A stretch of 18,657 nt of DNA from Lachnospiraceae bacterium (GCA_009774465.1 VSNT01000082.1:1-18657), one strand, 5' to 3'. Shown: positions 7,501 through 14,800, numbered from the stretch's first letter. Program-made: numbers and translations. Notes: a model not told the origin generated them from the letters alone.

Positions 7501-10159
7501 AGGGGAGCAGATTGTCATTTATGTAGGACATGATCAGTTAAAAACCGGTTCTAACTCGGCATTAAAGCTGATTGCCACTCAATACCATGCGGAGGCAGGC
7601 GCTTTTGCCAAAGAAGTGGCTTCCCTTAAGGTAGGGCGTAATGAAATTACCATACCTGCTATTCAGAGCCTTGCCTGCGAAGGCGGCGGTGCACTTTATA
7701 TTCAATACACCGGCAATAATGAAAATGACAGATATGCAGTCAGAGTAAGCGGAGGAGCGAAAGAACCGGTGTTGAACCTTTATGGTGTTACCGATCCTTC
7801 GGAAAGAAAAGAACGTATCACAAATTATGTAAAAGAGCTGGAAGAACATGTGGCTGCTTTGGAGGAAATGCACAGCCAGATACATGAAACTGCCCCGGAG
7901 GGCAATAAGGTTAACCGCAGCTATGAAAAACAGAACTGTATTCTTGGAGCAACGGATATTGTTCTGGATCAGATGATGCTGTCCGTATCGGCGGAGCAGA
8001 TTCTTGCAGGAACGGGAAGAGGAACTACGAAAGAACGGGCAGATAAGCTGGAACAGTCGCTTACAGCAATGGAAGATATGATGGCGCTGTTTTATCAGCA
8101 TAAAGGGCTTGGAGAAGGCGCAGATGTTCCGGCATCAGACCGACTTCCTGCCCAGCATTTAAATATTCGTTATATGAGAATGTTTGCCGGAGCGTTTATG
8201 TATGCAGCAGGAAATCATATTGGAATTGAATGGGGCTCCGTACCGGGACTGGCTTCGGCAGTACCTGTACAGGCGGATGCAGAGGGAAGATATGTAAGCG
8301 GAAGATACTTTGGCTGGGGAATCAGTCATGAGATCGGACATAATATTAACCAGGGAAGTTATGCCATAGCAGAAGTGACCAACAACTATTTTGCACAATT
8401 GACAAAGTCGGAAGACAGCAACAGTACAGTACGTTTTGATTATGAAAAAGTATACGAAAAAGTGACCTCGAATACAGTAGGAAAACCCTCTAATGTGTTT
8501 ACCCATCTTGCCATGTACTGGCAGCTTCATCTTGCCTATGACAGGGGATACAATTATAAGACCTATGACAGTTACCAGGAGCAGCAGGCAAACCTTTTCT
8601 TTGCGCGGGTGGATTCCTACAGCAGAGATCCTTCCAGAGCAAGAGGAGTTTTAAAACTTAATGGCGGGACAGATCAGAACATTATGCGTCTTGCATGTGC
8701 GGCTGCAGAGAAGGATTTGACAGAATTCTTTATCCGATGGGGACTTGTTCCCGATTCGGAAACCATCAGTTATGCAGGGCAGTTTGAAAAAGAGGAAAGA
8801 GCCTTATATTATCTTACTGATGATGCAAGGGTGTATGAAATAGAACATGGCACAGCCGGCTCCATTAAGGGAAGAGATGTGATAGGCAGCGGCAGCACGG
8901 TGAAGGTTAACAGCAGAATTCCCAATGAAGTAACCATTTCTATTGAAAGTGCTGCAAATAAAGAGGTAGTCCTTGGATATGAAATTGCCAGATATCATTA
9001 TGAAGAGGGCGTGGCTGTAAGAGAGGTAATTGGATTTACCACAAAGGATTCCTATGTGGATCATGTGTCAACAATCAACAACAGAGTAATGACCTATGAG
9101 GTTACTGCGGTGGATCAGTTTGGCTATCGCTCTAACAGCAGAAAAGTTGGCGATGTGAGAATTTCGCATGATGGCAGTCACGATAAATCCATGTGGACTG
9201 TGACAACAAATATGGTTTCAATAAGTGATGGAGCAAATGAGGCAGAAGAGGAAGATCCCTGCGCACCTGAAACAGTATCGGCAATTTATGATGCTTTTGA
9301 TAATGATTACAAAAACAGTTATGAAGGGCTGACTGCCGGAAGAAATGCGGAAATTCTGATTCATATGAATCAGGTGCTTGCAGTATCCGGACTGAAATAC
9401 ACGGTTCAGTCAGGAACGCCTGTGGGTGCTTATGAGGTTGAAATCAGTGTGGATGGAACCACCTGGACAACCGTAAAATCAGGAAGCTTTGAAAATAAAA
9501 CAGGAAGCCAGATCATTTATTTTGAAAATGCGGACAGGGATCCCTGGGTGGCTACTTATGATGCGGCCTATGTGAGATTAAGAGCAGTGGGACAGTCAAA
9601 AATGTGTGTTTCGGAAATTGACCTGTTGGGACCTTCAGGAGACAGCATATCCTTTGGTGTAAAGGAAGACAGCACTCAGGGTGCAGTGGGAATTTTAAAT
9701 GCGGATTATACTTATGAGGCAGGAAAGAAAATTCCAAAAGGCTCCTTAATTTTTACCGGAAGCTACAAGGGAAATCCGGCTTATAATGTGGTGGTTCTTT
9801 ATGATAAGGACGGAAATATTGTAGGTGGTGTGGATGAAGACAATGTATTAAAGTCGGAGCAGATTATTTTAGCCCATGTGCCTGAAAATGGAATGCTTGG
9901 TGAAGTGAGTGACGGAATCTGGATTTACTGGATTGAACCGGATAAGATTCCAAATGATCTGAAAGGTCAAATCGTGCGGGCGCAGTTATACCGGGTAGAT
10001 CATGCGCTGACCAATGAAGGCCAGAGAATTGTAAGTGATACACTGCCTTTAAAAATACCGGAGGTACTGGAGCAGATTACTTTAAAAAGCAGTATAGATT
10101 CAGGAGATAATACAAGCATACAATGGCAGGTGATAGAAAGTGAAACAGGTTCGGAGTAA
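4532..10159 (+). CDS. Secreted M60-family (enhancin-like) zinc metallopeptidase with dockerin, FN3 and F5/8-type domains
   Basis: 1875 aa. Signal peptide at 1-23/24 (basic start, hydrophobic core, VRA-A). Residues 60-165 are a Ser/Pro linker. A type I dockerin follows (300-360) with both calcium repeats complete: GDVNRDGKIDELD (D301, N303, D305, D309, D312) and DLNKDGQTDLVD (D338, N340, D342, D346, D349). Next come a beta-rich discoidin-like region (about 380-528), two fibronectin III domains (530-626, 627-716) and an F5/8-like region (728-890). The M60 domain (about 965-1455) carries the zinc site HEIGHNINQGSYAIAE (H1266, E1267, H1270, E1281). After it lie an FN3-like domain, an F5/8 type C domain (about 1556-1703) and a final beta domain. 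M60 enzymes cut host O-glycoproteins such as mucins. There is no LPxTG or other anchor, so retention probably depends on the dockerin. ATG 4532 follows AAAAGGAGAAG. Confidence 0.9.
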   Translation: MKRMTAWLTAFCLIATCILPVRAAETSGTDLPGTALEDTDTDSRKTEEENKSEVKAGMISEAVASASPAGSPDTSPVATSSASQGAPGVTPEGSPSVSPATDPAGSGAEASPGGDAKLSPSPVPDSNVSSSPSTSPEISPSASPDINSGANPSASPTISPVPSASPKTVQSLGKDDWNEKKAAASGMGGIEVILMNALPIQQGSRIYLTVSLNGGDSKEVILESNSEKHSVLFEELPAGTYHLKISEKEDSGTRFGFLTYEQDIQVDGDIKTAEIYTGFIELDGITYTSGLPHPGALLIGDVNRDGKIDELDKDAIMKAISRGSDGVLTGSPDTNPTDLNKDGQTDLVDLQYYTNSRAKINENADTQAALYSRLPSDAVQVNVNTESTQVSGDVEELLQDNGSVVRLQNIDGTEISKTAPVEIGFNLSSGSQESQKVEQIAVSMEENDIQNGTLTVITKEGEEIPFIIENGQAVSRSRMAPQQEQNKMLTIDLGGQIAVKKVTLIITGMKNGGSLAEISKVEFLNDTENRIPAPDMYVPKGLTLTGANKSFRVNWDNQVNVTGYEVKISYQGEEETRRVTSNQLEVKSFRGSRLKNGEIYEVSVQSVNGTWSSGYCSPGTVSPVISGKPDAPDNLKAVGGYCRIVLSWKNMEDTDSYNVYYKTEGETSYTKVTGITQNRYVISNLKDETRYDIYVTGVNELGESNPSIHSEARTITMKPAQMPEYKLINVSNGKGAVSAHIVSVTHGRGTMVSSALDSDKNSALGTVDKDAASYYQVLDWDDGASYPAATKGLLFTLDDYYEMNYITFAEVEDIGYYSGAYVYYYDKEHPEGVAAKNLSILQRTDVNGRKYYLIKLAEPIKTNKVRLGFTRGNNQRDIIISEVNFYYYDSLENDILALYGDDLHTTLKENVSEETIDALQKRLDTKDAKSGEYHPERAMLQRELDNARGLLTSDFQGIIEINAKITAAKDGHLGFGGLNAWQPLGVTAYEGEQIVIYVGHDQLKTGSNSALKLIATQYHAEAGAFAKEVASLKVGRNEITIPAIQSLACEGGGALYIQYTGNNENDRYAVRVSGGAKEPVLNLYGVTDPSERKERITNYVKELEEHVAALEEMHSQIHETAPEGNKVNRSYEKQNCILGATDIVLDQMMLSVSAEQILAGTGRGTTKERADKLEQSLTAMEDMMALFYQHKGLGEGADVPASDRLPAQHLNIRYMRMFAGAFMYAAGNHIGIEWGSVPGLASAVPVQADAEGRYVSGRYFGWGISHEIGHNINQGSYAIAEVTNNYFAQLTKSEDSNSTVRFDYEKVYEKVTSNTVGKPSNVFTHLAMYWQLHLAYDRGYNYKTYDSYQEQQANLFFARVDSYSRDPSRARGVLKLNGGTDQNIMRLACAAAEKDLTEFFIRWGLVPDSETISYAGQFEKEERALYYLTDDARVYEIEHGTAGSIKGRDVIGSGSTVKVNSRIPNEVTISIESAANKEVVLGYEIARYHYEEGVAVREVIGFTTKDSYVDHVSTINNRVMTYEVTAVDQFGYRSNSRKVGDVRISHDGSHDKSMWTVTTNMVSISDGANEAEEEDPCAPETVSAIYDAFDNDYKNSYEGLTAGRNAEILIHMNQVLAVSGLKYTVQSGTPVGAYEVEISVDGTTWTTVKSGSFENKTGSQIIYFENADRDPWVATYDAAYVRLRAVGQSKMCVSEIDLLGPSGDSISFGVKEDSTQGAVGILNADYTYEAGKKIPKGSLIFTGSYKGNPAYNVVVLYDKDGNIVGGVDEDNVLKSEQIILAHVPENGMLGEVSDGIWIYWIEPDKIPNDLKGQIVRAQLYRVDHALTNEGQRIVSDTLPLKIPEVLEQITLKSSIDSGDNTSIQWQVIESETGSE
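4710..5035 (+). repeat. Low-complexity Ser/Pro linker repeat within the M60 gene
   Basis: About 100 codons made of loosely repeated SPxxSP units (for example SPSASPDINS, SPVPSASP), coded by recurring AGTCC(G/A)/AGCCC(G/A) motifs. This is a flexible, probably extended linker between the signal peptide and the dockerin. The repeats also create a long open frame on the opposite strand, which is not a gene. Confidence 0.75.
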
Positions 10160-11348
10160 ATTTTATTTGGGACTGGCCATGCTGGGCTTACTTGTTCCGC
10201 TGCAGGTATATGCAGCGGGACAGGATTCGGTGGAACTAAACCAGGAGGGTTCTAAAGTAGCTGTATCACTGGAAATGAGCAATGCGCCTCAGGAAAAGAT
10301 TACTACGGTGGCGGTTTCACTTAATGTAAAGGCAGATGGTCAGGAAAAAGTAACGGTAGATTTTCAGTTTTCAGCCCAGTTAAGCGGGACAGAGCATGGA
10401 TATGTATATAATGAAGATACCGGAAGACTGGATATTTATGTTTCCTCTGCCACAAGTCTGTTTTCAGAGGAAACGCTGAACCTGGGCAGTGTTCAGGTCA
10501 AGCCGGTGGATACCTCAAAAACAGTTTCAGCAAATATCAGCTATTGCCAGAATTCCTTCCAGACAGCAAACAGCTCCTATGGAGATAAAACACCGATGGT
10601 GGAAGGTGAGAATGCATCTGTGGATATCAAGGTTGGCAATGGAGTAAATGATTCCACATCCTCCGAAGGAAATACAGCAGGTTCAGGAAACAATAATGGA
10701 GGAGTTGTGGGCAGTGGTTCATCAGGAAATGCGGCAGGCGGCTCACAGAGCGGCAGCAGTTCGTCAAATGACAACCGAAATCAGGGGTTGTATGATGATA
10801 CCACAAGATTTGTAAATGATCCGGCTGCTTCTCAACTGATTGCATCTTCCATTATTAAAGGAACAAAGCCGGGAGCAGAACTTGTTGATATGAGCGCTGG
10901 GGCAGGATTAACCGGAACCGGCACAGGAAATCTGGGGCTTAAGCCGGGAAGCGGTATAGGTCAGACAAAGGAGAATGGAAAAGTGTCGGTGATTTCTCCT
11001 GAAAATGGCCCCGCCAGCATTCTGGTTTCAGGCGAAAACAGTGGAAATAGCAGTGAAGGCAGCCTGGGCAGTTTATTTGCAGGAATATCCGGAAAGGATT
11101 ATGGCGGGAGCGGAGAAGATGGCTATGGAGAGATATTACTGGATCAGGAAAATGGCGGCGCGGTGGATAATCGAAAAAATGTGAAAAGAAATATAATCAT
11201 CGCAGCAGGTATAGCCCTGGCAGTTATTCTGCTTTCAGGAGGGATTTTCTTTTTGGTAAACACGCTTCGTATGCCGGCGGCAGGTAAAAAGAAACGAAGA
11301 AAAAAGAAACGTAAAGTAAAAAGAAAGCCTAAAAGAAGGAGAAGATAA
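10140..11348 (+). CDS. Membrane-anchored cohesin-like protein with Lys/Arg-rich cytoplasmic tail
   Basis: 402 aa from GTG 10140, overlapping the end of the M60 gene by 20 bases; AGGTG lies about 7 bases upstream, so translation is probably coupled. Signal peptide 1-25 (ends VYA-A). Residues 29-166 form one beta-sandwich resembling a cohesin: SVELNQEGSKVAVSLEMSNA opening, a TTVAVSLNVKA strand, GRLDIYVSSA, then LNLGSVQVKP. Residues 167-215 are a Ser/Gly/Asn linker; 216-345 are Gly-rich without a recognised fold. A transmembrane helix (350-375, IIIAAGIALAVILLSGG) is followed by a tail made almost entirely of Lys and Arg, which sets it as cytoplasmic. It is best read as the dock for the dockerin-bearing M60 enzyme. 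The cohesin call is moderate: the fold is divergent, and related carbohydrate-binding sandwiches look similar. Confidence 0.72.
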   Translation: MKQVRSKFYLGLAMLGLLVPLQVYAAGQDSVELNQEGSKVAVSLEMSNAPQEKITTVAVSLNVKADGQEKVTVDFQFSAQLSGTEHGYVYNEDTGRLDIYVSSATSLFSEETLNLGSVQVKPVDTSKTVSANISYCQNSFQTANSSYGDKTPMVEGENASVDIKVGNGVNDSTSSEGNTAGSGNNNGGVVGSGSSGNAAGGSQSGSSSSNDNRNQGLYDDTTRFVNDPAASQLIASSIIKGTKPGAELVDMSAGAGLTGTGTGNLGLKPGSGIGQTKENGKVSVISPENGPASILVSGENSGNSSEGSLGSLFAGISGKDYGGSGEDGYGEILLDQENGGAVDNRKNVKRNIIIAAGIALAVILLSGGIFFLVNTLRMPAAGKKKRRKKKRKVKRKPKRRRR

Positions 11349-11349
11349 A

Positions 11350-12972
11350 ATGAAAGAAGATAAATGGTGGAAAAGTGCTGTAATTTATCAGATTTATCCA
11401 CGCAGCTTTGCCGACAGCAATCAGGATGGCATAGGAGATCTGCAGGGAATTATTTCCAAATTAGACTATCTGGAAAAGCTTGGAATTGATGCAGTATGGC
11501 TTTCTCCTGTATGCAGGTCTCCACAGGATGACAATGGATATGATATTTCGGACTATCAGGATATTGATCCTGTGTTTGGAACGCTGAAAGATATGGAAGA
11601 ACTGATCAGGGAAGCTGGAAAACATAATATCCGTATTATTATGGATCTGGTATTAAACCACTCTTCGGATGAACATCACTGGTTTCAGGAAGCGAAGAAG
11701 AGCAGGGAAAATCCCTATCATGACTATTATGTCTGGCGGGACGGGACGGAGGGAGTGCCTCCAAATGATATGAGGGCGGCTTTTGGCGGTTCGGCATGGG
11801 AGTGGGTTCCGGAATTACAGCAGTATTATTTTCATCAGTTTTCTGTAAAGCAGCCGGATTTAAACTGGGAAAATCCAAAGCTGCGTCAGGAAATCTATGA
11901 TATGATCAATTGGTGGACAGACAAGGGCGTGGGAGGATTCAGACTGGATGTGATTGACCAGATAGCCAAAGAGCCGGATAAAGGGATTACCAATAATGGA
12001 CCGCGCCTTCATGAATATTTAAGAGAACTGAGTAAAGAGACCTTTCAAAAGGCTGATCTGGTAACGGTTGGGGAAGCATGGGGAGCCACAACAGAGCTTG
12101 CAAGACTGTACAGCAGCCCTGATAACAGCGAGCTGTCTATGGTATTTCAGTTTGAGCATATCTGTTTAGACCAGATAGAAGGGAAAGAAAAGTGGGATTT
12201 GGCGCCCTTACCATTTTTGAAGCTGAAAGAGGTATTTGCACGTTGGCAGAGGGAACTGCATGGGAAAGGATGGAATAGTCTTTTCTGGAATAATCACGAT
12301 CTGCCCAGAATTGTTTCCCGCTGGGGAAATGATGGAAAGTACCGGATAGAATCAGCGAAAATGCTGGCAGTTTTATTACACGGAATGCAGGGAACGCCGT
12401 ATATTTATCAGGGCGAAGAACTTGGAATGACCAATGCCGCTTATGAAATAGACGAGTATCGGGATATTGAAACCTTAAACCTGTATCAGGAACACATGGA
12501 AAAAGGCTTCAAAAAAGAGGATATTATGAATTCCATCCATGCAAAAAGCAGAGATAATGCAAGAACGCCAATGCAATGGAATGATGAAGAAAATGCAGGG
12601 TTTACGAAAGGGGAACCCTGGATAAAAGTTAATCCCAATTATAAAAAAATTAATGCTGCGCAGCAGGTAGAAGATGAAAATTCTGTTTTCAATTGCTATA
12701 AAGAACTGATTCGTTTACGCAGGAAGTATTCTGTATTGATTGAAGGGGATTTCAGGCTGCTGCTTGCAGAAGATGAAAATATATTTGCATATATCAGAGA
12801 GGATGAGAGCGCGCAGCTTCTTGTTGTCTGTAATTTTTACAATAAGACAGTAGAATGTCCGTTGGAGGAATCTGCTAAAGATATGGAATTACTGATTTGT
12901 AATTATAAGGACGTTGAGCAGGCAGCAATTCTGCGTCCCTATGAAGCCAGGATGTATTTACAGGAAAAATGA
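11350..12972 (+). CDS. GH13 oligo-1,6-glucosidase / alpha-glucosidase
   Basis: 540 aa, starting one base after the cohesin gene stop; its AAGGAG site is embedded in the Lys/Arg codons of that gene. Hydrolyses terminal alpha-glucosidic bonds of short isomalto- or malto-oligosaccharides. There is no signal peptide, so it is cytoplasmic. GH13 landmarks: AVIYQIYPRSFADSNQDGIG, MDLVLNHSSDEHHWF, QPDLNWENP, GGFRLDVIDQIAKEP (nucleophile D200), TVGEAWG (acid/base E242) and WNNHDLPRIVSRWG (D317). Length and the QPDLNWENP signature match the oligo-1,6-glucosidase/trehalose-6-phosphate hydrolase group. Val201 next to the nucleophile is the residue associated with alpha-1,6 preference in that group, where Ala favours alpha-1,4. 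It ends 6 bases from the stop of the convergent methyltransferase. The substrate is uncertain. Confidence 0.93.
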   Translation: MKEDKWWKSAVIYQIYPRSFADSNQDGIGDLQGIISKLDYLEKLGIDAVWLSPVCRSPQDDNGYDISDYQDIDPVFGTLKDMEELIREAGKHNIRIIMDLVLNHSSDEHHWFQEAKKSRENPYHDYYVWRDGTEGVPPNDMRAAFGGSAWEWVPELQQYYFHQFSVKQPDLNWENPKLRQEIYDMINWWTDKGVGGFRLDVIDQIAKEPDKGITNNGPRLHEYLRELSKETFQKADLVTVGEAWGATTELARLYSSPDNSELSMVFQFEHICLDQIEGKEKWDLAPLPFLKLKEVFARWQRELHGKGWNSLFWNNHDLPRIVSRWGNDGKYRIESAKMLAVLLHGMQGTPYIYQGEELGMTNAAYEIDEYRDIETLNLYQEHMEKGFKKEDIMNSIHAKSRDNARTPMQWNDEENAGFTKGEPWIKVNPNYKKINAAQQVEDENSVFNCYKELIRLRRKYSVLIEGDFRLLLAEDENIFAYIREDESAQLLVVCNFYNKTVECPLEESAKDMELLICNYKDVEQAAILRPYEARMYLQEK

Positions 12973-12978
12973 ATATCA

Positions 12979-13776
12979 TTACAATTCATGCTGTTGCTTT
13001 TTCAGTTCGGCAACAGCTCCATAATGTAAAATATGAAATTCATCAGGCGTAATATCCTCGAGCAGCTTTTTGTGTTCTTTTTCCCACAACAGAATTTCTT
13101 TTTCAGAAAGGGAAGCGCCGATTCCCCGGCAGGCTTTCATTCTTCCATTCCAGCTTTCGCGGGTAAATGGTACGTTTAGAGTAAATTCTTCATGGAATAC
13201 AAGTTCAAATTTTTCCCTGTAACAGGCAGGGATGTTTATTTGGCGCATTTTTTCTCCGGCGCCGCTCCAATTGGGATTATATTTTAAGATAAGCTTTTCG
13301 CTGGCTTCTGCAATTTTATCTTCAAGAGGCAGCCATGCCATATATAAAATAAGAATGCGTCCTTCCGGCTTAAGCATACGATAAAATTCAGGCATAACAG
13401 TTTCGTGATTGAAGTACAAAAAACATTGACAGGCTGTAATGACATCAAAAGAGTGGTTGGGGAATTTTATATCCTCTGCCGCCAGAGCATAATAATCTAT
13501 GTCCATGCTTTTTGAAAGAATCCTGGCTTGTTTAATTTGGTTTTCCGATATGTCTGTACCAGTCCATTTTGCTCCATATTGATACATATTTCTGGGAAGG
13601 ACGCCTGTCCCAGTTCCCACATCAAGAACAGACTGCCCGTCTATACATAATTTCCGGTCAACAATTTTTTGATAAAACTCTTTGGGATAGATGTCGCGGT
13701 ACTTTGCATAATCCGAAGATGTTTTTCCCCAATCAAAGGGTTTTCCGCTGTCTATATTTTGATTCATAATCCTCAT
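12979..13776 (-). CDS. Class I SAM-dependent methyltransferase (methyltransferase-11 type)
   Basis: 265 aa, cytoplasmic. The SAM-binding motif I is VLDVGTGTGVLPRNM at about residue 49, followed by the acidic TGTDISENQIKQAR strand-loop, the DVITACQCFLYF region and RMLKPEGRILILYMAW. This order and length are those of small-molecule methyltransferases, but the acceptor cannot be read from sequence. Start ATG 13776 has GGAGGTG about 5 bases upstream; an internal ATG three codons later is less well placed. Its stop is 6 bases from the stop of the convergent GH13 gene, with no terminator between. It is 100 bases downstream of ogt on the same strand and may be partly co-transcribed, although a TATAAT and a small palindrome lie in that gap. 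Confidence 0.88.
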   Translation of the reverse strand: MRIMNQNIDSGKPFDWGKTSSDYAKYRDIYPKEFYQKIVDRKLCIDGQSVLDVGTGTGVLPRNMYQYGAKWTGTDISENQIKQARILSKSMDIDYYALAAEDIKFPNHSFDVITACQCFLYFNHETVMPEFYRMLKPEGRILILYMAWLPLEDKIAEASEKLILKYNPNWSGAGEKMRQINIPACYREKFELVFHEEFTLNVPFTRESWNGRMKACRGIGASLSEKEILLWEKEHKKLLEDITPDEFHILHYGAVAELKKQQHEL

Positions 13777-13803
13777 ACCACACCTCCATCAATCCCGAAT
13801 TTA

Positions 13804-13828
13804 CATTGTCAATTACAATGAAATTATA
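13804..13828 (-). promoter_or_regulatory. Candidate -10 box and small palindrome upstream of the methyltransferase
   Basis: Minus-strand TATAAT (complement of 13823-13828) with no good -35. Just downstream in the transcript direction lies the palindrome CATTGT (13804-13809), CAATT, ACAATG (13815-13820), where it could act as an operator. The arms are only 6 bp, so chance is possible. Confidence 0.35.
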
Positions 13829-13876
13829 GAATATCCTGCTTTTTTGAGCATATTTTACAGAAATAAATATTATTTT

Positions 13877-14419
13877 TTATTTTGCACATACTGCGGTTCC
13901 TTTTTCGGGAACAAATAAGCGACTCATATCAGCTTTTTCCAAGTTCAGCAGCTTTATTTTTTTATCAATTCCTCCGGCATATCCGGTCAGACTTCCGTTA
14001 GTTCCTACAACTCTGTGGCATGGAATGATGATTGAGATTTCGTTATGCCCTACAGCACCTCCTACAGCCTGTGCAGACATCCGGGGCAATCCCTGCCTGC
14101 TGGCAATTGTTTTTGCAATGTCTTTATAAGTAATAGTCTTTCCGTATGGGATTTCCCGTAAAATTTCCCATACCGCAAGCTGGAAAGAGGAGCCGATTAC
14201 ATGAAGCGGTGGCGTAAAATCCGGTTCCTGACCGGAAAAGTATATTGCCAGCCAGCGTTTCACATCTTCAAAAACCGGAAGATTTTTTTCCTCATGTTCC
14301 GGAGCAAGATGATTAGCATAATACTTTGCACCCTCAAACCAAAGTCCTGTCAATCCCACCTGGTCTGCAGCAAGGAGAATATTTCCAACTGGTGATTCAT
14401 AATGATTCGTATATTGCAT
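13877..14419 (-). CDS. ogt: Methylated-DNA--protein-cysteine methyltransferase (Ogt/MGMT type)
   Basis: 180 aa. Suicide repair protein that moves an alkyl group from O6-alkylguanine in DNA to its own cysteine. The active-site motif is IIPCHRVVG with C134, followed by NGSLTGYAGG as in the family; PYGKTITYKDIA marks the start of the winged-helix DNA-binding part. The N-terminal ribonuclease-H-like region (1-75) matches the usual Ogt length. In the recognition helix the sequence is SAQAVGGAVGHNE: the position of the arginine finger (RAVG in the human enzyme, R128) is Gln here. Start ATG 14419 is preceded by GGGGT at short range. An operator-like element lies 37 bases upstream of the start (14456-14472). 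Confidence 0.93.
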   Translation of the reverse strand: MQYTNHYESPVGNILLAADQVGLTGLWFEGAKYYANHLAPEHEEKNLPVFEDVKRWLAIYFSGQEPDFTPPLHVIGSSFQLAVWEILREIPYGKTITYKDIAKTIASRQGLPRMSAQAVGGAVGHNEISIIIPCHRVVGTNGSLTGYAGGIDKKIKLLNLEKADMSRLFVPEKGTAVCAK

Positions 14420-14455
14420 TTTACCCCATACCTTTCCCGCCTGGGCTTGTCCTGT

Positions 14456-14472
14456 TTGGAAGTTCTTTTCAA
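14456..14472. promoter_or_regulatory. Operator-like element, copy 1 (imperfect)
   Basis: TTGGAAGTTCTTTTCAA, an imperfect version (14 of 17 identical) of the perfect palindrome at 14500-14516. It is 37 bases upstream of the ogt start and 44 bp from copy 2, roughly four helical turns, so the two could be bound on one DNA face. Confidence 0.45.
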
Positions 14473-14499
14473 ATTGGAATAGGCCCAGATACGTAAGGG

Positions 14500-14516
14500 T
14501 TGAAAGTTTCTTTCAA
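14500..14516. promoter_or_regulatory. Operator-like element, copy 2 (perfect palindrome)
   Basis: TTGAAAG (14500-14506), TTT, CTTTCAA (14510-14516), directly abutting the TTGACA of the plus-strand promoter. A position just upstream of -35 fits an activator or a repressor of either direction of transcription in this divergent region. Confidence 0.5.
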
Positions 14517-14545
14517 TTGACATTTTTTATTTCACTTATTATAAT
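14517..14545 (+). promoter_or_regulatory. Perfect consensus sigma-A promoter facing a non-coding region
   Basis: TTGACA (14517-14522), 17-bp spacer, TATAAT (14540-14545): the ideal arrangement. The first convincing start codon downstream is at 14953, more than 400 bases away. The transcript therefore has a long leader, encodes a small RNA, or is the promoter of a gene now lost. Confidence 0.75.
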
Positions 14546-14788
14546 TTTATCACAAAAAAGCGAGGAATAATATCAATAAATCACGGGGGAGTATTAACAT
14601 ATCTTTATATAAATCGGAGTGGTTTGATGGCGAGGGGCAGAGGAGAGGCTAATATTGCCTGTCAAATACCTTTGATATGTTAAGGCCCAGGATGTTCCTT
14701 AGCCAAAAAGTGGCAATGAAGTTTAATGATCATTTAAGTCGTTGACACAATGTTAATGAAAAAATTGTGTAATGTGTGCTAATATTGA
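14546..14788. other. Non-coding stretch, probably decayed sequence
   Basis: No convincing gene. Visible items are a GGGGGAG site near 14585 without a normal start codon at the right distance, a weak GGCTAA...TTAGCC pairing (about 14647-14704), a TTGACA at 14742-14747 without a matching -10, and a 10-bp direct repeat GCTAATATTG at 14648-14657 and 14778-14787. The appearance fits degraded coding DNA, consistent with the remnant just downstream. Confidence 0.4.
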
Positions 14789-14800
14789 CAAATATTGGGA

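Noticed and set aside
7562..8101. 179-aa minus-strand frame within the M60 gene
   Set aside because: Shadow of M60 coding sequence with improbable Cys/Phe/His content and no start signals.
11395..11445. DSNQDGIGDLQG in the GH13 protein as a dockerin-like calcium loop
   Set aside because: This is the standard N-terminal loop of the oligo-1,6-glucosidase group, not a dockerin repeat; there is no second repeat.
12990..13017. GCTGTTGC/GCAACAGC hairpin as a terminator for the GH13 gene
   Set aside because: It lies inside methyltransferase coding sequence and has no T-run after the stem on either strand.
14627..14683. 18-codon frame MARGRGEANI in the intergenic stretch
   Set aside because: Too short, no family resemblance, and no properly spaced binding site; likely chance.
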